Below, in pieces: positions 8,249 through 22,288 of a DNA stretch of 51,805 nucleotides (its first letter is position 1; each line of letters starts with the position of its first letter). Both the position numbers and the translations under genes were made by a program. Source of the stretch: an uncultured Verrucomicrobia subdivision 3 bacterium. GTDB lineage: Bacteria > Verrucomicrobiota > Verrucomicrobiia > Limisphaerales > UBA11358. The notes under the pieces were generated by a model, which had not been told where the DNA came from, ran no database searches, and was given only the letters and a program-made list of their open reading frames with translations. The stretch covers positions 1 to 51,805 of the forward strand of contig CAINLR010000167.1 in NCBI GenBank assembly GCA_903850425.1, written 5' to 3'.

Positions 8249-8980
8249 TCAGTTGATGCGCTCGGCGACTTGGTATTTGAACATCCGCTTCTTCATCCAG
8301 CGCACGGCGAGCAAATCGTAGAACGACGCGAACAACCGGTTCCACACGCCGTAATTGCTCTGGCCGGCGAAGCGCGGATTGTTGCTCACCTCGATCTCCG
8401 TGACGGTGTGGCCTTCGATCTTGAACAGCGTCGGCAGGAAGCGATGCATGCCCTTGAAGAATTTCAGGTTTTCAATGCACTCGCGCTTGAACGCGCGGTA
8501 GGTGCAGCCCGCATCGGCAATTTGCTCGCCGGACAGTTTATTCCGCACCGCGTTGGCGATGCGCGAGGAAGCCACCCGGATGAAATTGTCGCCTTCCCCG
8601 CGCGCCTTCACGCGGGTGCCGCAGACGCAGTCAAAGTTTTTCAGCGCGGCGAGAAATTTCGGCAGATCCTTCGGGTCGTTCTGCAAATCGGCGTCGAGCG
8701 TGAAAAGATATTTGCCGCGCGCCGCCTTGAGGCCGGCGAAGCTCGCCGCGCTCTCGCCGCAGTTGAACGCGAATTTCTGCACCCGGATGCGCGGGTCGGC
8801 CGCCGCGAGTTCCTGGAGGATGGCCCACGACTTGTCCTTGCTGCAATCGTCCGTGATGACAATCTCGTAGGCGATCTGCAACGGCTCAACCGCCGTGCGG
8901 ATGGCTTTGACGAGTTCGCGCAAATTGCCTTCCTCGTTGTAACAAGGAATGACCAGGCTGATTTCAGGTGGGGTTAACAT
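8249..8980 (-). CDS. GT2-family glycosyltransferase (polyprenyl-phosphate sugar synthase type)
   Basis: A 243-aa enzyme resembling dolichol/undecaprenyl-phosphate mannose or glucose synthases. It has the N-terminal nucleotide-binding strand ISLVIPCYNEEGNL, the DDCSKD motif, the metal-binding LDADLQNDP motif (about residues 95-103) and a C-terminal amphipathic RWMKKRMF stretch. There are no clear membrane segments, so it is probably a peripheral membrane enzyme that loads a sugar on a lipid carrier for cell-envelope glycans. It is read in the same direction as lpxD and is separated from it by the palindromic element. The family is certain; the sugar is not visible from sequence. Confidence 0.85.
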   Translation of the reverse strand: MLTPPEISLVIPCYNEEGNLRELVKAIRTAVEPLQIAYEIVITDDCSKDKSWAILQELAAADPRIRVQKFAFNCGESAASFAGLKAARGKYLFTLDADLQNDPKDLPKFLAALKNFDCVCGTRVKARGEGDNFIRVASSRIANAVRNKLSGEQIADAGCTYRAFKRECIENLKFFKGMHRFLPTLFKIEGHTVTEIEVSNNPRFAGQSNYGVWNRLFASFYDLLAVRWMKKRMFKYQVAERIN

Positions 8981-9308
8981 TCAATTCGGTTGGTGGCCTT
9001 CGGCGCTGGCGATGCGTGGTTGCTCGGCCAAATCCTGCCGGGCAAGGATGCCCAGTCCCGGAATGTGACGGTCACCTTCGCGCAATGGCAGCGGACGCCG
9101 GCCGGCGGGGTGACCGGGCGATTTTCTGTGCGCGTGGCGATCATTCAGAGGACTCGATTTTGCTGGAAAAAGCCGCCGAAAGAAAGCTGATTCGCGCCTT
9201 GGAACCAGCGGAATTAATTTAACAACCCGCTGCCTGGCTTCCTGGGCACAGCCCATGCGCTGGCAGTTGGTTTAGGCTCTGCTCCTCGTGTGCATTGGAT
9301 CCGCCCGG
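8981..9308. other. Intergenic region without a supported gene
   Basis: These 328 bases separate the GT2 gene from the giant glycosyltransferase gene. A short plus-strand frame (8990-9190) has coding-like composition in its first 40 codons but matches nothing I recognise and has no ribosome site. It may be a decayed gene fragment. I see no terminator hairpin. Confidence 0.4.
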
Positions 9309-14117
<4,809 letters not shown>

Positions 14118-14122
14118 ACCGA

Positions 14123-17100
14123 TTAACGGCGGGCAAGCTTCGCGGTGCCGTTTGGCTTGGGCGAGCCGCCGAGCAACGGCGTCCACTCTGGATGTTTTTC
14201 GAGCGCTTCCGCCAGAATCAAATTGGCCAGCACCGTGTGGTTTTGCTGCCGCGAACATTCGATCTGGCCGCGCCAGACGGTGATCTCGTTCGGCAAGCGG
14301 CGGCAAAGCACCCGGTAGATGTCGCCCGCCTCACTCCAATTGGACGCTTGAAAAAACGCGGCGGCTCTTTCCAGCAGCACCTCGGTGGCTTCAACCGGCT
14401 GGTGGCTGACCACAGCAGGCGGAGCCGGCTTCGGCGCTGGCTCACTCTCAAAATGTTTAAGCGCCTTGCAGAAGTCATCGGCATTGATGGCCTTCAGGGC
14501 GAGTGTGCGAATGGCTTCTTTTTCAGCGGTTCGTGCCGCCGACTCGGAGTCTTTGCTGGCAGTCACCTCTTGCATCCAGCCGCACACGGCTTGGTTCAGA
14601 AGGATTGCCGCCCCGGCAGAGGCGCGGGTGATGGCGGAAGCCAACTGCGGGTCCTTCAAAGCACGGGTCATCAGCTCCAGACGGGCGGTCAACGGGTCGT
14701 AGGGTTTCAGTTCCGCCGGCTGCTTAAGAAACTTCGCTTCGCCCGCGGCGTAGCAATCATATTGAACATGCCAGCCGGCCGCGCGTTCTTCGGCGGTGAA
14801 TCGCGGCAATCGCTCACGAAGGACCTTTTGTCGTCCGTGAGTTTCCCCGCGAATCGGGTAGTGGCGGTGCAGGAACGGCAGCGGAAATATCCGGCGCCCG
14901 GCAAACTCCGCCTGGTGCCCACCTGACGATGCCAGATCCACAGGTTGCCCCGTGTTCTTCCAGGCCTTGATCTGCGTGCGATTGAAAAATTCCGCTTCCT
15001 CGTAGTATTTCATGTGCTCGCGCACATCGCTGCCTGGAACAAAATGATCATCCACCGGGCGGAAATTGATCAGATCGAAACTGAGGGCGTTGAATCCCAG
15101 CGCGTCAACCCGGCGAATCGCTTCGGCGAGCGTCAACCCGGGCCACGGGCTCTCGCGAAATTCGTCGCCGTCCGCATGAATATACCAGGCCGCGTTCAGT
15201 TTCTTGGCGATCTCCGTTTTGCGCCGCAAGATGTCGCGCCACACATACTGCTGCTCCGACCGGTTGGAAGCGGCTGCGTCCTTGGGAAATCTTTCGATAT
15301 GGATGACGCCTTTGCCCAGCAGGCGACTGACCTCTTCCCGCGTGTTGTCCGTGGACGCGTTGTCCATGAAGTAAACCTTGATCCCGTTCTTGATCAAGTC
15401 GTCAAGCACCTGATAGATCACGTCCCCTTCATTATAGGCCGCAATGATGGCCACGATGTCGCCGCTTGGATTCGCGCCGGCCACGGCGCTCGTGGCCGGG
15501 CGTGAAGTTTCAGGCGAACTGGTGATTTGCTTCACCGCTTCCCGCGCCTGCTGGTCATCGGGATACAGATCCAACAAATTTCCGAGCACGGTTTCGGCTT
15601 CCGCGCGCTGGCCTTGTTTCGCCAAGGCGCAACCCAGGAAATAGAGAATGTGACGGTTGCGCGGATATTGCGCCAGCAACTCTCGGGTCTGCGCAATATC
15701 CCGCATCGGTGGCCGACGATGCCATCCATCGGGCATTTCCGACAGTTTTTGCCGGGCCGCCGCCAGGATTTCAGCCGAATAAAGTTCGGGATGACGGGAG
15801 TAAACAAATGCTTTGCAGATTGGATCAAGCCGACCTGAAAAGTTCATGAGTGAGGAGCCAAAATGATGGCGATAATAAAAGAGCGGTTCGGCGAGGTGTT
15901 TACCAAACCAGCCCTTGGTTCCAAGGCGTATCCACAATTCCCAATCTTCGTAATAACACCAGTTGTCGGAATCATAACCTCCGACGTCGTCGAACGCCGT
16001 CTTGCGGATCAACGAACAACAGCCGATGTAATTTTCACGGCACAGGCGAGCAAAATCATATTCCGGCTGCCGATAGAGCTTTTCCCCTTCGCCAAAGTAG
16101 ATCTGGTCCACATAAGCCAGCCCGAGCTTTGCCTCTGTCTCCAGCAACGCAACCGTTTTGGCGAGATAGTCCGGCGCGATTCGGTCGTCGGCATCCAGCG
16201 GCAGCAGATATTTGCCACGGGCTTGAGCGGCGCCAAAATTGCGGGCGGCGCTGGGGCCTACATTGTCAAGATGAAAGACCCGGAATGGAACTCCCTGGGC
16301 GGTTTCACCCGCCAACCGTTGGGCTACCGCAGCGGAATTATCGGTGCTGCCCACGTTGATGAGGATGATTTCAAAGTTACGGTAGGTTTGGTTCCACACG
16401 CTGCCTACCGACTCGGGTAAATACTCGGCGTAGTTATGGCACGGGATGATGACAGACACCAGCGGAGCGGAGGCGCCGTTCTTAGGCATCCGAATCCAGG
16501 AAGCCGGGAGCAAATCAACCGTGTTGAATTTTGGATCGTCAAACCATGGCTCCGGCACAATCACGATTTTATCCGGCGCGGCGCCGAGGAACGCCGTCCA
16601 CCAACTGAACGAGCTGTTCGCCAAAATGAAATGGCGGCACGCCGTCATTAGTTGAATATCCGCGTTGATACCTGCTGCGGCCGAATCCTGCGACGCAATC
16701 GTAAAGGGAGCGCCATTGGTCAGGTTGGCCGTCCGACACCATTCGACATCATCGGAGAAAATAAAAAAGTGCGCTCCAGGCACGCGTTGCCGGATGGTTT
16801 CGACTGCCTTTTGAAAATAATTTTCATCGCAGACCCCTTGAAAGCTGTTGGATTTGGGGTTGCTGATAAAATCTCCCCGCCGCACATGCAGGCATACCGC
16901 TGGGCAAGCCTTGATAGTTTCGGTAAGCTCCAGTTGTTTCCCGTGCAAGGGCGTCGCATAGGATGTGAATGTCCGCAACACTTCATCCTGCACCAGCTTG
17001 AAAAAGCGCGGCGATTGGAAGTAGCCATCGAGGTATGCATTCGGCCCTAACTTCTCAAAATTGGGGTCGAAATGATAGTGATGCTCGATGTGCGTTTGCA

Positions 17101-20100
17101 GGCGCTTCGCCAATTCCGCGGCATCGGAAACAATTTCGCAGTCCGCCGGCAGTTGGAACAGATCCAGGCAGTAATCACGCAGCACCACATTAAGCTGGGG
17201 TGAGCGGTTCCGCAGGAAACTCAAATCGAGTTTAAGCCGTGAACCGTGACGGCTCGCCAGCGCGAGGCCGGCGGCAAATTGGAACATCTGGTTGCCAAGG
17301 CCACCCTGAAGTTTGACCACCACCTCACCTGTGCGTGGCGCAAGGTTTACCGGTTTTCCCTTGGCTTCAGCCTGGGGAACCGAGTCAAATTTTGGTTCAC
17401 GGGGCGCGGCCCTTTCCAATAATTCCAAGTAGTCATCAACCCGGTAAATGGATCCGCAAATTCCCAGCAACAAGTTCCATCCAGAATGACCACCTAAAAA
17501 GCTGGTTGGAGAAATCCCACCGGTTATGAGGCGCTGAACTGGTGGAGTCACAGACTGGCCAGGCGCGCAGAGAGTTGCTGGGTTTGCACCACAACGCAGC
17601 GAGAGTTCCAGCACCGCAGGTTGATCTTTCAAGGTTTGAAGGATTCCAGCCAGGTGGAAATTCTCAGCAAACACGGTGCCGACGTTCAGAGCGAGCACAT
17701 ATTGGTAGGGACGCATCAAGTGCACAATATCCCCCCGGATGTGCTTTTCCGTGATGAACTCAGCACCAGGAAATTCTGCAGTTAAACTCTGGTATTTTAG
17801 CGCTTCCGTGCGGTTGGCCGCTCGGTAAATCACCTTCAGGTTCACGCGCTCCGCATCTTGGCAACGTTGAAAAAAAGATCGCAGCGTCACCGTCAGTGCC
17901 TCCGGCTGATTTGCGCTGAACAAAAAACCGACGGTGTGGGCACTGGGCTTGAACGCTGGGTTGTGCCATAACCCCAGTTTTTGATTGCGCAAAATCAAGG
18001 CGCGTATTTGATCACGCCGTTCCATGGGCAAGCGGGAATTTGCCGAATCCAATTGCGCCGTGAGGGCATCCAAAACAACTCGGCCAAAACAATCGCGGAA
18101 AGAGGACCAACTGTGATTCTTCAAAATATATTCCCGTGCCTTATGACCGGCAGTCGCCACCTCCGCTTGGCGCTGATACCAATAATCAAGTCCCTGGGCG
18201 ATGGATTCCGAATCGTCGTGCTTGACGTAAGCGCAGAACTCATGCGGAAAATCATGGCCAGATTCCCGAGTGGTGACGATTGGCAGACCGCACGCAGCCA
18301 CTTCCATGATGGCCGCCGCTTGGGCGTCGTCCAAGGTGGGGAAGACACCAACATGGCAGGAACAGAAAAGTTCCTGCAAGAAAGGTTCTTGGGATTTATA
18401 CGACCGAAGGTGCAGATGCACGCCTGCGGGGTGTTCGCCTTGAGTCTGCCCGCCAAATAGACGCTCCGTGACCGGCGTGGGCATGCCGACCAGATGCAAC
18501 TCAACATCCTTGCCAACTTTCCACGTTTCCCAGGCTTTCAACAAAGCCGGCAAGCCTTTGCGCACCCAGGGTGATCCGTAGAACACAAAAGAAAACCGTG
18601 CGCGCTTTTTGTCGGTTACCGCAGGCTGCCAGACCTCGGGATCAATGCTGTTGCGGTAACGACAGATCTGCTTTTGATCCACTCCGCGGGTGGTAAAATT
18701 CGCAATTCCCTCATCGTTTTCTGACACGATAAAAAAATCAGTTTTTTTGTAGGCCTCTAAAAAATGGGCCTCATCCGGCAAATCTTCACAAGGCAAATTC
18801 CACTTTGCTGCCGAGGCGAGCAGTCGCGCGCGCCTGACAGCCACGTGCGTGTTGCATGTGTAGAGGAAACGCACTGATTTATTGTCCGCCGGCAGTTTGA
18901 CGAATGCGGGAGTCAGCCCAACAATGATATCGGCCTGATTGATCGGCGCTGGATATGCCGGATCTTCTTGCCCGGCGAACACGGTTTTGAAGCCGAGACC
19001 TTGAAGGCATTTGAACACCTCCTGTTGCATGCGTCCGCTGCCTATGTTCCGATGTGCCAGATTCTTCTCCCAATGATAACGTGAAAAAATAAGCGCAGCC
19101 GTGGGTGGTTCGCTAATCAGGGAGCCGTCATGGGAACTGTGAGGGTTTGTCAGCTTAGAAGGAACATCTGCTGGTGTGCGATTGCATACCGCCAAATAAT
19201 TGGAATAGAGATTTACCTCCAATTCGTCACGCCACGCGCCAATATGAATGAGTCCTTCTGGGAGAATGCGAAACAAATCATACCCGGCTCCAGCGAGCAA
19301 ATGGTAAACTTGCTTCAGAGTGATGCCCGCATCCAGATAGCATCCCCCGTATTCAAATTGAATCAGCCCAATCCGATGTTGAGTCAGCATTCCGGTGGCC
19401 CCGCGCAGAACTTCTAGTTCAGCCCCCTCCGTGTCAATTTTCAGAAGGTCAACGAACTCGATGCCGTTTTGCGAGCAGAAATCATCTAGAGTGAGTGTTT
19501 GAACGGTGGCAGGAAGGGTTTCGACATTCAGACGTTTTTCCACGACCGGCCGTCGGAAAAACGTGTTCATGCCACAATACTCATCCTTGCCGGTAAACTG
19601 ATGGAGAATTCTGTCGCCCGCGAGATCGGACAAGGCAAAGTTGTGCAGGACCGCCGCCGTCGCTCGAAGATTGTTGCTCAGTTTGGCAAAGGTTGCCGGG
19701 CAGGGCTCGAACGAATGCAGGGATGATGGCTCCACAGTCGCAAGCAGGCGTTGGCTCCAGTCGCCAATATTCGCGCCAACATCAAATATAACATCGCCGG
19801 GACATACTAAGCGGCTCAGCAGCGAATATTCCCCGTTCGTGCTGGGATTATCGTCATTATATCCGCTCTTGTCCAAAGCCATCGAGTCAACATGTATCTT
19901 AATTGTTTCCAACCGTTGGCGCCAGCCCAGCCAATCGGGGCCGGCCAATTCTGCTTCCAAGTTTGGTGCCGGCACGCCCTGGCATTGGGGCCGACCGACC
20001 GCGTCGCAATGTGAGGCCGAAATCGACGCTGGGGTAAGCGTCCGACGCAATTCGCGGGCGGCGGCAAAATCGGGAACGACTTGGATCAACGCATCGAGAA

Positions 20101-21094
20101 TTTTGCACGCGCAATCAATTTCGCCGGCCCCATGGCAGGCAAGGGCGACATACCAGTGCATCCGCCAGTGATCAAACCCAAGTCGTTGGATTTCCTGAAA
20201 CCGACGCTTGGCTTCGAGAAATTTGGTTTCGCCAAGCAGCGTTTGTCCGTGCCAGAGCCGGTAGTGCAGTCCGAGGCTGTGGTTATCCTTGGCGGCAAAA
20301 GCCAAGGACAATTCTGCCAGCACCTCGCGCTCGACGCCTTCCGTTTGGGCGATGAGACTTTCGGCAGCGATGACTTCTTCTGCCGGCAGATTGGTGCCAT
20401 CAAACAAGCGGCTGATGGTCATCGCCAGAACCAGCGGGGAGACGTTGACGTTGGCCGCAGGGGGAAAAGCAATGGCCACGTCGCCCAAGGTAAAAAATTG
20501 ATAATCCGAGGCGATCTCACATACGGCGGCATGAACTTCATTCACCGAAGGAAAACCTTGCTGTGGTGCTGAATCGGCAGCAGAAAGAGGGCGGCGATCG
20601 AACATCCAAAGGTCATCAATCAAAATAACCGCATCCTTGCGGCCACTTTGCTTAACGGCACGCAGCTCGTTGAGGATTTGGATGGGGGCGTCGCAGCTGT
20701 GGGGCTTGTCCTCGCCACAGTGAGCGTCCAGCCAGATCAGGGCCGGACCGCGCTGACGAGTCAGGATTTTCGCAAGCATGCGGGCCGAGTCACCGATATG
20801 GACATGAACCTGCGGTTGCGTGGCAAACCGCTGCTTGGCCTTGCGGGCGAGCTCTGGTGCCAGCTCAATGGTGTGGACTTCCCGCACCATTCCGGCGGCC
20901 ATGGCAGCGGTATCGCCGCGATAGGTGGCAGTTTCGATGAAGGTGACAATGCCAAAATGTTCCACCAGACTGCGTAAAAATTCCGGTCGCAACGAATTTT
21001 GCTCGTTCTTGATCCGGGAAAAGGTCAGCAGCGCGCCGGTGGATTCGCCGGCACCGGGTTGGTCGTTAGGGGAGACGGCGGTGGAAGAGTTCAT
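14123..21094 (-). CDS. Giant methyltransferase/glycosyltransferase/fucosyltransferase fusion (2323 aa)
   Basis: Modules in order: a SAM-methyltransferase-like domain (about residues 45-210, with FIETATYRGD and LIWLDAHCG); helical repeats (about 250-350); an FkbM-type methyltransferase (about 425-620, with IFDVGANIGDW and LLKIDTEGAELEVLRG); a GT4-type glycosyltransferase (about 660-1010); a linker domain of unknown type (about 1055-1240); a GT11 alpha-1,2-fucosyltransferase-like domain (about 1263-1540, with GGLGNQMFQFA and HVRRGDF); a GT2 domain (about 1548-1780, with LPLDADDR); a TPR region; a second GT2-like domain (about 1880-2110, with HADGDEF); and C-terminal TPRs. The ATG at 21094 lies behind csrA on the same strand. 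Such assembly-line fusions can build one branched, methylated glycan. The flagellar neighbourhood hints at the target. Confidence 0.85.
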   Translation of the reverse strand: MNSSTAVSPNDQPGAGESTGALLTFSRIKNEQNSLRPEFLRSLVEHFGIVTFIETATYRGDTAAMAAGMVREVHTIELAPELARKAKQRFATQPQVHVHIGDSARMLAKILTRQRGPALIWLDAHCGEDKPHSCDAPIQILNELRAVKQSGRKDAVILIDDLWMFDRRPLSAADSAPQQGFPSVNEVHAAVCEIASDYQFFTLGDVAIAFPPAANVNVSPLVLAMTISRLFDGTNLPAEEVIAAESLIAQTEGVEREVLAELSLAFAAKDNHSLGLHYRLWHGQTLLGETKFLEAKRRFQEIQRLGFDHWRMHWYVALACHGAGEIDCACKILDALIQVVPDFAAARELRRTLTPASISASHCDAVGRPQCQGVPAPNLEAELAGPDWLGWRQRLETIKIHVDSMALDKSGYNDDNPSTNGEYSLLSRLVCPGDVIFDVGANIGDWSQRLLATVEPSSLHSFEPCPATFAKLSNNLRATAAVLHNFALSDLAGDRILHQFTGKDEYCGMNTFFRRPVVEKRLNVETLPATVQTLTLDDFCSQNGIEFVDLLKIDTEGAELEVLRGATGMLTQHRIGLIQFEYGGCYLDAGITLKQVYHLLAGAGYDLFRILPEGLIHIGAWRDELEVNLYSNYLAVCNRTPADVPSKLTNPHSSHDGSLISEPPTAALIFSRYHWEKNLAHRNIGSGRMQQEVFKCLQGLGFKTVFAGQEDPAYPAPINQADIIVGLTPAFVKLPADNKSVRFLYTCNTHVAVRRARLLASAAKWNLPCEDLPDEAHFLEAYKKTDFFIVSENDEGIANFTTRGVDQKQICRYRNSIDPEVWQPAVTDKKRARFSFVFYGSPWVRKGLPALLKAWETWKVGKDVELHLVGMPTPVTERLFGGQTQGEHPAGVHLHLRSYKSQEPFLQELFCSCHVGVFPTLDDAQAAAIMEVAACGLPIVTTRESGHDFPHEFCAYVKHDDSESIAQGLDYWYQRQAEVATAGHKAREYILKNHSWSSFRDCFGRVVLDALTAQLDSANSRLPMERRDQIRALILRNQKLGLWHNPAFKPSAHTVGFLFSANQPEALTVTLRSFFQRCQDAERVNLKVIYRAANRTEALKYQSLTAEFPGAEFITEKHIRGDIVHLMRPYQYVLALNVGTVFAENFHLAGILQTLKDQPAVLELSLRCGANPATLCAPGQSVTPPVQRLITGGISPTSFLGGHSGWNLLLGICGSIYRVDDYLELLERAAPREPKFDSVPQAEAKGKPVNLAPRTGEVVVKLQGGLGNQMFQFAAGLALASRHGSRLKLDLSFLRNRSPQLNVVLRDYCLDLFQLPADCEIVSDAAELAKRLQTHIEHHYHFDPNFEKLGPNAYLDGYFQSPRFFKLVQDEVLRTFTSYATPLHGKQLELTETIKACPAVCLHVRRGDFISNPKSNSFQGVCDENYFQKAVETIRQRVPGAHFFIFSDDVEWCRTANLTNGAPFTIASQDSAAAGINADIQLMTACRHFILANSSFSWWTAFLGAAPDKIVIVPEPWFDDPKFNTVDLLPASWIRMPKNGASAPLVSVIIPCHNYAEYLPESVGSVWNQTYRNFEIILINVGSTDNSAAVAQRLAGETAQGVPFRVFHLDNVGPSAARNFGAAQARGKYLLPLDADDRIAPDYLAKTVALLETEAKLGLAYVDQIYFGEGEKLYRQPEYDFARLCRENYIGCCSLIRKTAFDDVGGYDSDNWCYYEDWELWIRLGTKGWFGKHLAEPLFYYRHHFGSSLMNFSGRLDPICKAFVYSRHPELYSAEILAAARQKLSEMPDGWHRRPPMRDIAQTRELLAQYPRNRHILYFLGCALAKQGQRAEAETVLGNLLDLYPDDQQAREAVKQITSSPETSRPATSAVAGANPSGDIVAIIAAYNEGDVIYQVLDDLIKNGIKVYFMDNASTDNTREEVSRLLGKGVIHIERFPKDAAASNRSEQQYVWRDILRRKTEIAKKLNAAWYIHADGDEFRESPWPGLTLAEAIRRVDALGFNALSFDLINFRPVDDHFVPGSDVREHMKYYEEAEFFNRTQIKAWKNTGQPVDLASSGGHQAEFAGRRIFPLPFLHRHYPIRGETHGRQKVLRERLPRFTAEERAAGWHVQYDCYAAGEAKFLKQPAELKPYDPLTARLELMTRALKDPQLASAITRASAGAAILLNQAVCGWMQEVTASKDSESAARTAEKEAIRTLALKAINADDFCKALKHFESEPAPKPAPPAVVSHQPVEATEVLLERAAAFFQASNWSEAGDIYRVLCRRLPNEITVWRGQIECSRQQNHTVLANLILAEALEKHPEWTPLLGGSPKPNGTAKLARR

Positions 21095-21230
21095 TTTCGC
21101 GCGTTGATCGTGGTGGATAGAATGCAGGTGTCAGGCGTTGGGTTCAGCAGTGGTAAATTCACAGATTGAAAGCTACGCCCGCGTCAACTGCCGGAGCAGC
21201 GGGTTCGTTTCTTCTTTTTTCTCCTTATTT

Positions 21231-21263
21231 CCGGGCGGACTGGAAGCGATCCAATCCGCCCGG
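21231..21263 (-). other. Strong RNA hairpin between csrA and the giant gene
   Basis: A 9-bp GC-rich stem (21231-21239 with 21255-21263) with further pairing inside forms on the minus-strand transcript. It is followed not by a T-run but by an AAGGAG-containing A-rich stretch, so it is not a classical terminator. The minus-strand RNA carries several GGA triplets in and near it, the core of CsrA sites. Control of the giant gene by CsrA is possible but unproven. Confidence 0.45.
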
Positions 21264-21357
21264 GGAAGGAGCCAGTGGTCCGCACTCGTGGTTAATGAGA
21301 TACGTAATCACTGACATTCGTCAGCAGCCTCGCCGAGAGCGGCGGCGGGCGCTTAAA

Positions 21358-21621
21358 TTATATTTTCACGGTCGCAGCCGGCTTCGCAGCTCCGGCCAGC
21401 TTCGGAAACTTCGGCAGTTTCGGCAGCGGCATATTCTGCTTCGTCAGCGCCGCCTGATTGCTGCGCTGAATCTCTTCATAAACTTCTTTGCGATGCACCG
21501 GCACTTCCGTCGGCGCCGCGATGCCGAGCTTCACCACTTCGCCGTCCACCCGCATGACCGTCACATGAATGTGGCCGTCAATCACGATCGTCTCCCCAAG
21601 TTTGCGCGACAAAATTAACAT
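21358..21621 (-). CDS. csrA: Carbon storage/flagellin translation regulator CsrA
   Basis: CsrA binds GGA motifs in mRNA leaders and represses translation, classically that of flagellin. The first 50 residues match the family closely (MLILSRKLGETIVIDG, VKLGIAAPTEVPVHRKEVYEEI), including the RNA-contacting Arg in VHRKE. At 87 aa it is longer than the usual 60-75 because of a Lys/Pro/Ala-rich tail. It starts nine bases after the fliW stop on the same strand, the standard fliW-csrA pairing. FliW relieves CsrA repression when free of flagellin. Confidence 0.96.
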   Translation of the reverse strand: MLILSRKLGETIVIDGHIHVTVMRVDGEVVKLGIAAPTEVPVHRKEVYEEIQRSNQAALTKQNMPLPKLPKFPKLAGAAKPAATVKI

Positions 21622-21630
21622 AGCCTCAGT

Positions 21631-22077
21631 TTACTCTGAACCGTCGGCCACTGGCAATGGGTGCGTGATCGAATAGGCGCTGGCATTGGTGATGATCACC
21701 TGCCGGCCGATATGCGAACTCCGGTTGATGACGATCGGGCCCTTCAAATTCACCGTCGCCCGGCCTTCTTCATGGATCGTCACGATGCCCAGCACGATCG
21801 CATCCGACGATTGTTTGATTTTCAAAAATTCCACATCGCCCTTCGGAATGTCCGGCTGGTAATCCGGCAGCACCACGAACGGGTCAATGACCACGAACGC
21901 CAGCGCCGGATTGTTCTCCACCTGCAACCAGAGAAAGGGCGCTTCCTCCGGGTTGACCAACAAAACGTATTCCTTGATCTGCTCGAAGCCGAGCAATCCC
22001 ATCGGGAATCGCACCAGACGGCGGTTGTCCGCCACCGCAGTCTCGGTTTCGCTTTCGATCATTTCAGCGCATTTCAT
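21631..22077 (-). CDS. fliW: Flagellar assembly factor FliW
   Basis: FliW binds either flagellin or CsrA and so couples flagellin export to its translation. The 148-aa length is typical, and the conserved segments RFPMGLLGFEQIKEYVLL, PFLWLQV and VNLKGPIVIN are present. The ATG at 22077 has an AGGGAGG ribosome site at ideal spacing (22084-22090). A sigma-54-like promoter lies immediately upstream at 22092-22108, so close that the ribosome site would fall before the expected start of that transcript. Read-through from flgL would retain it. Confidence 0.95.
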   Translation of the reverse strand: MKCAEMIESETETAVADNRRLVRFPMGLLGFEQIKEYVLLVNPEEAPFLWLQVENNPALAFVVIDPFVVLPDYQPDIPKGDVEFLKIKQSSDAIVLGIVTIHEEGRATVNLKGPIVINRSSHIGRQVIITNASAYSITHPLPVADGSE

Positions 22078-22091
22078 TGCAAGCCTCCCTT

Positions 22092-22108
22092 TAGCAACGG
22101 TCGTGCCA
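22092..22108 (-). promoter_or_regulatory. Sigma-54 promoter upstream of fliW
   Basis: Read on the minus strand, the sequence TGGCACGACCGTTGCTA matches the sigma-54 consensus TGGCAC-N5-TTGC exactly, with the canonical 10 bases between GG and GC. The expected transcript start, about 12 bases on, falls near 22082, only about five bases before the fliW ATG. A very similar site precedes flgF. Confidence 0.7.
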
Positions 22109-22288
22109 TCATATTTGTTTCAGGATTTATAGTCAAAAAGTGCCGGAAAACCGGCCAATATGTCAGTTTTAGCGGGGAAATGGCCGCGGCGAGGTGCGCG
22201 GCGGATTCTTTACCCGGCAAAAAAGTCGCAGGCTGGGTCAAAATTTCCCCACGCGGCGCCGGGTGAGCGCGAAATTGAAAAGAGTGGT

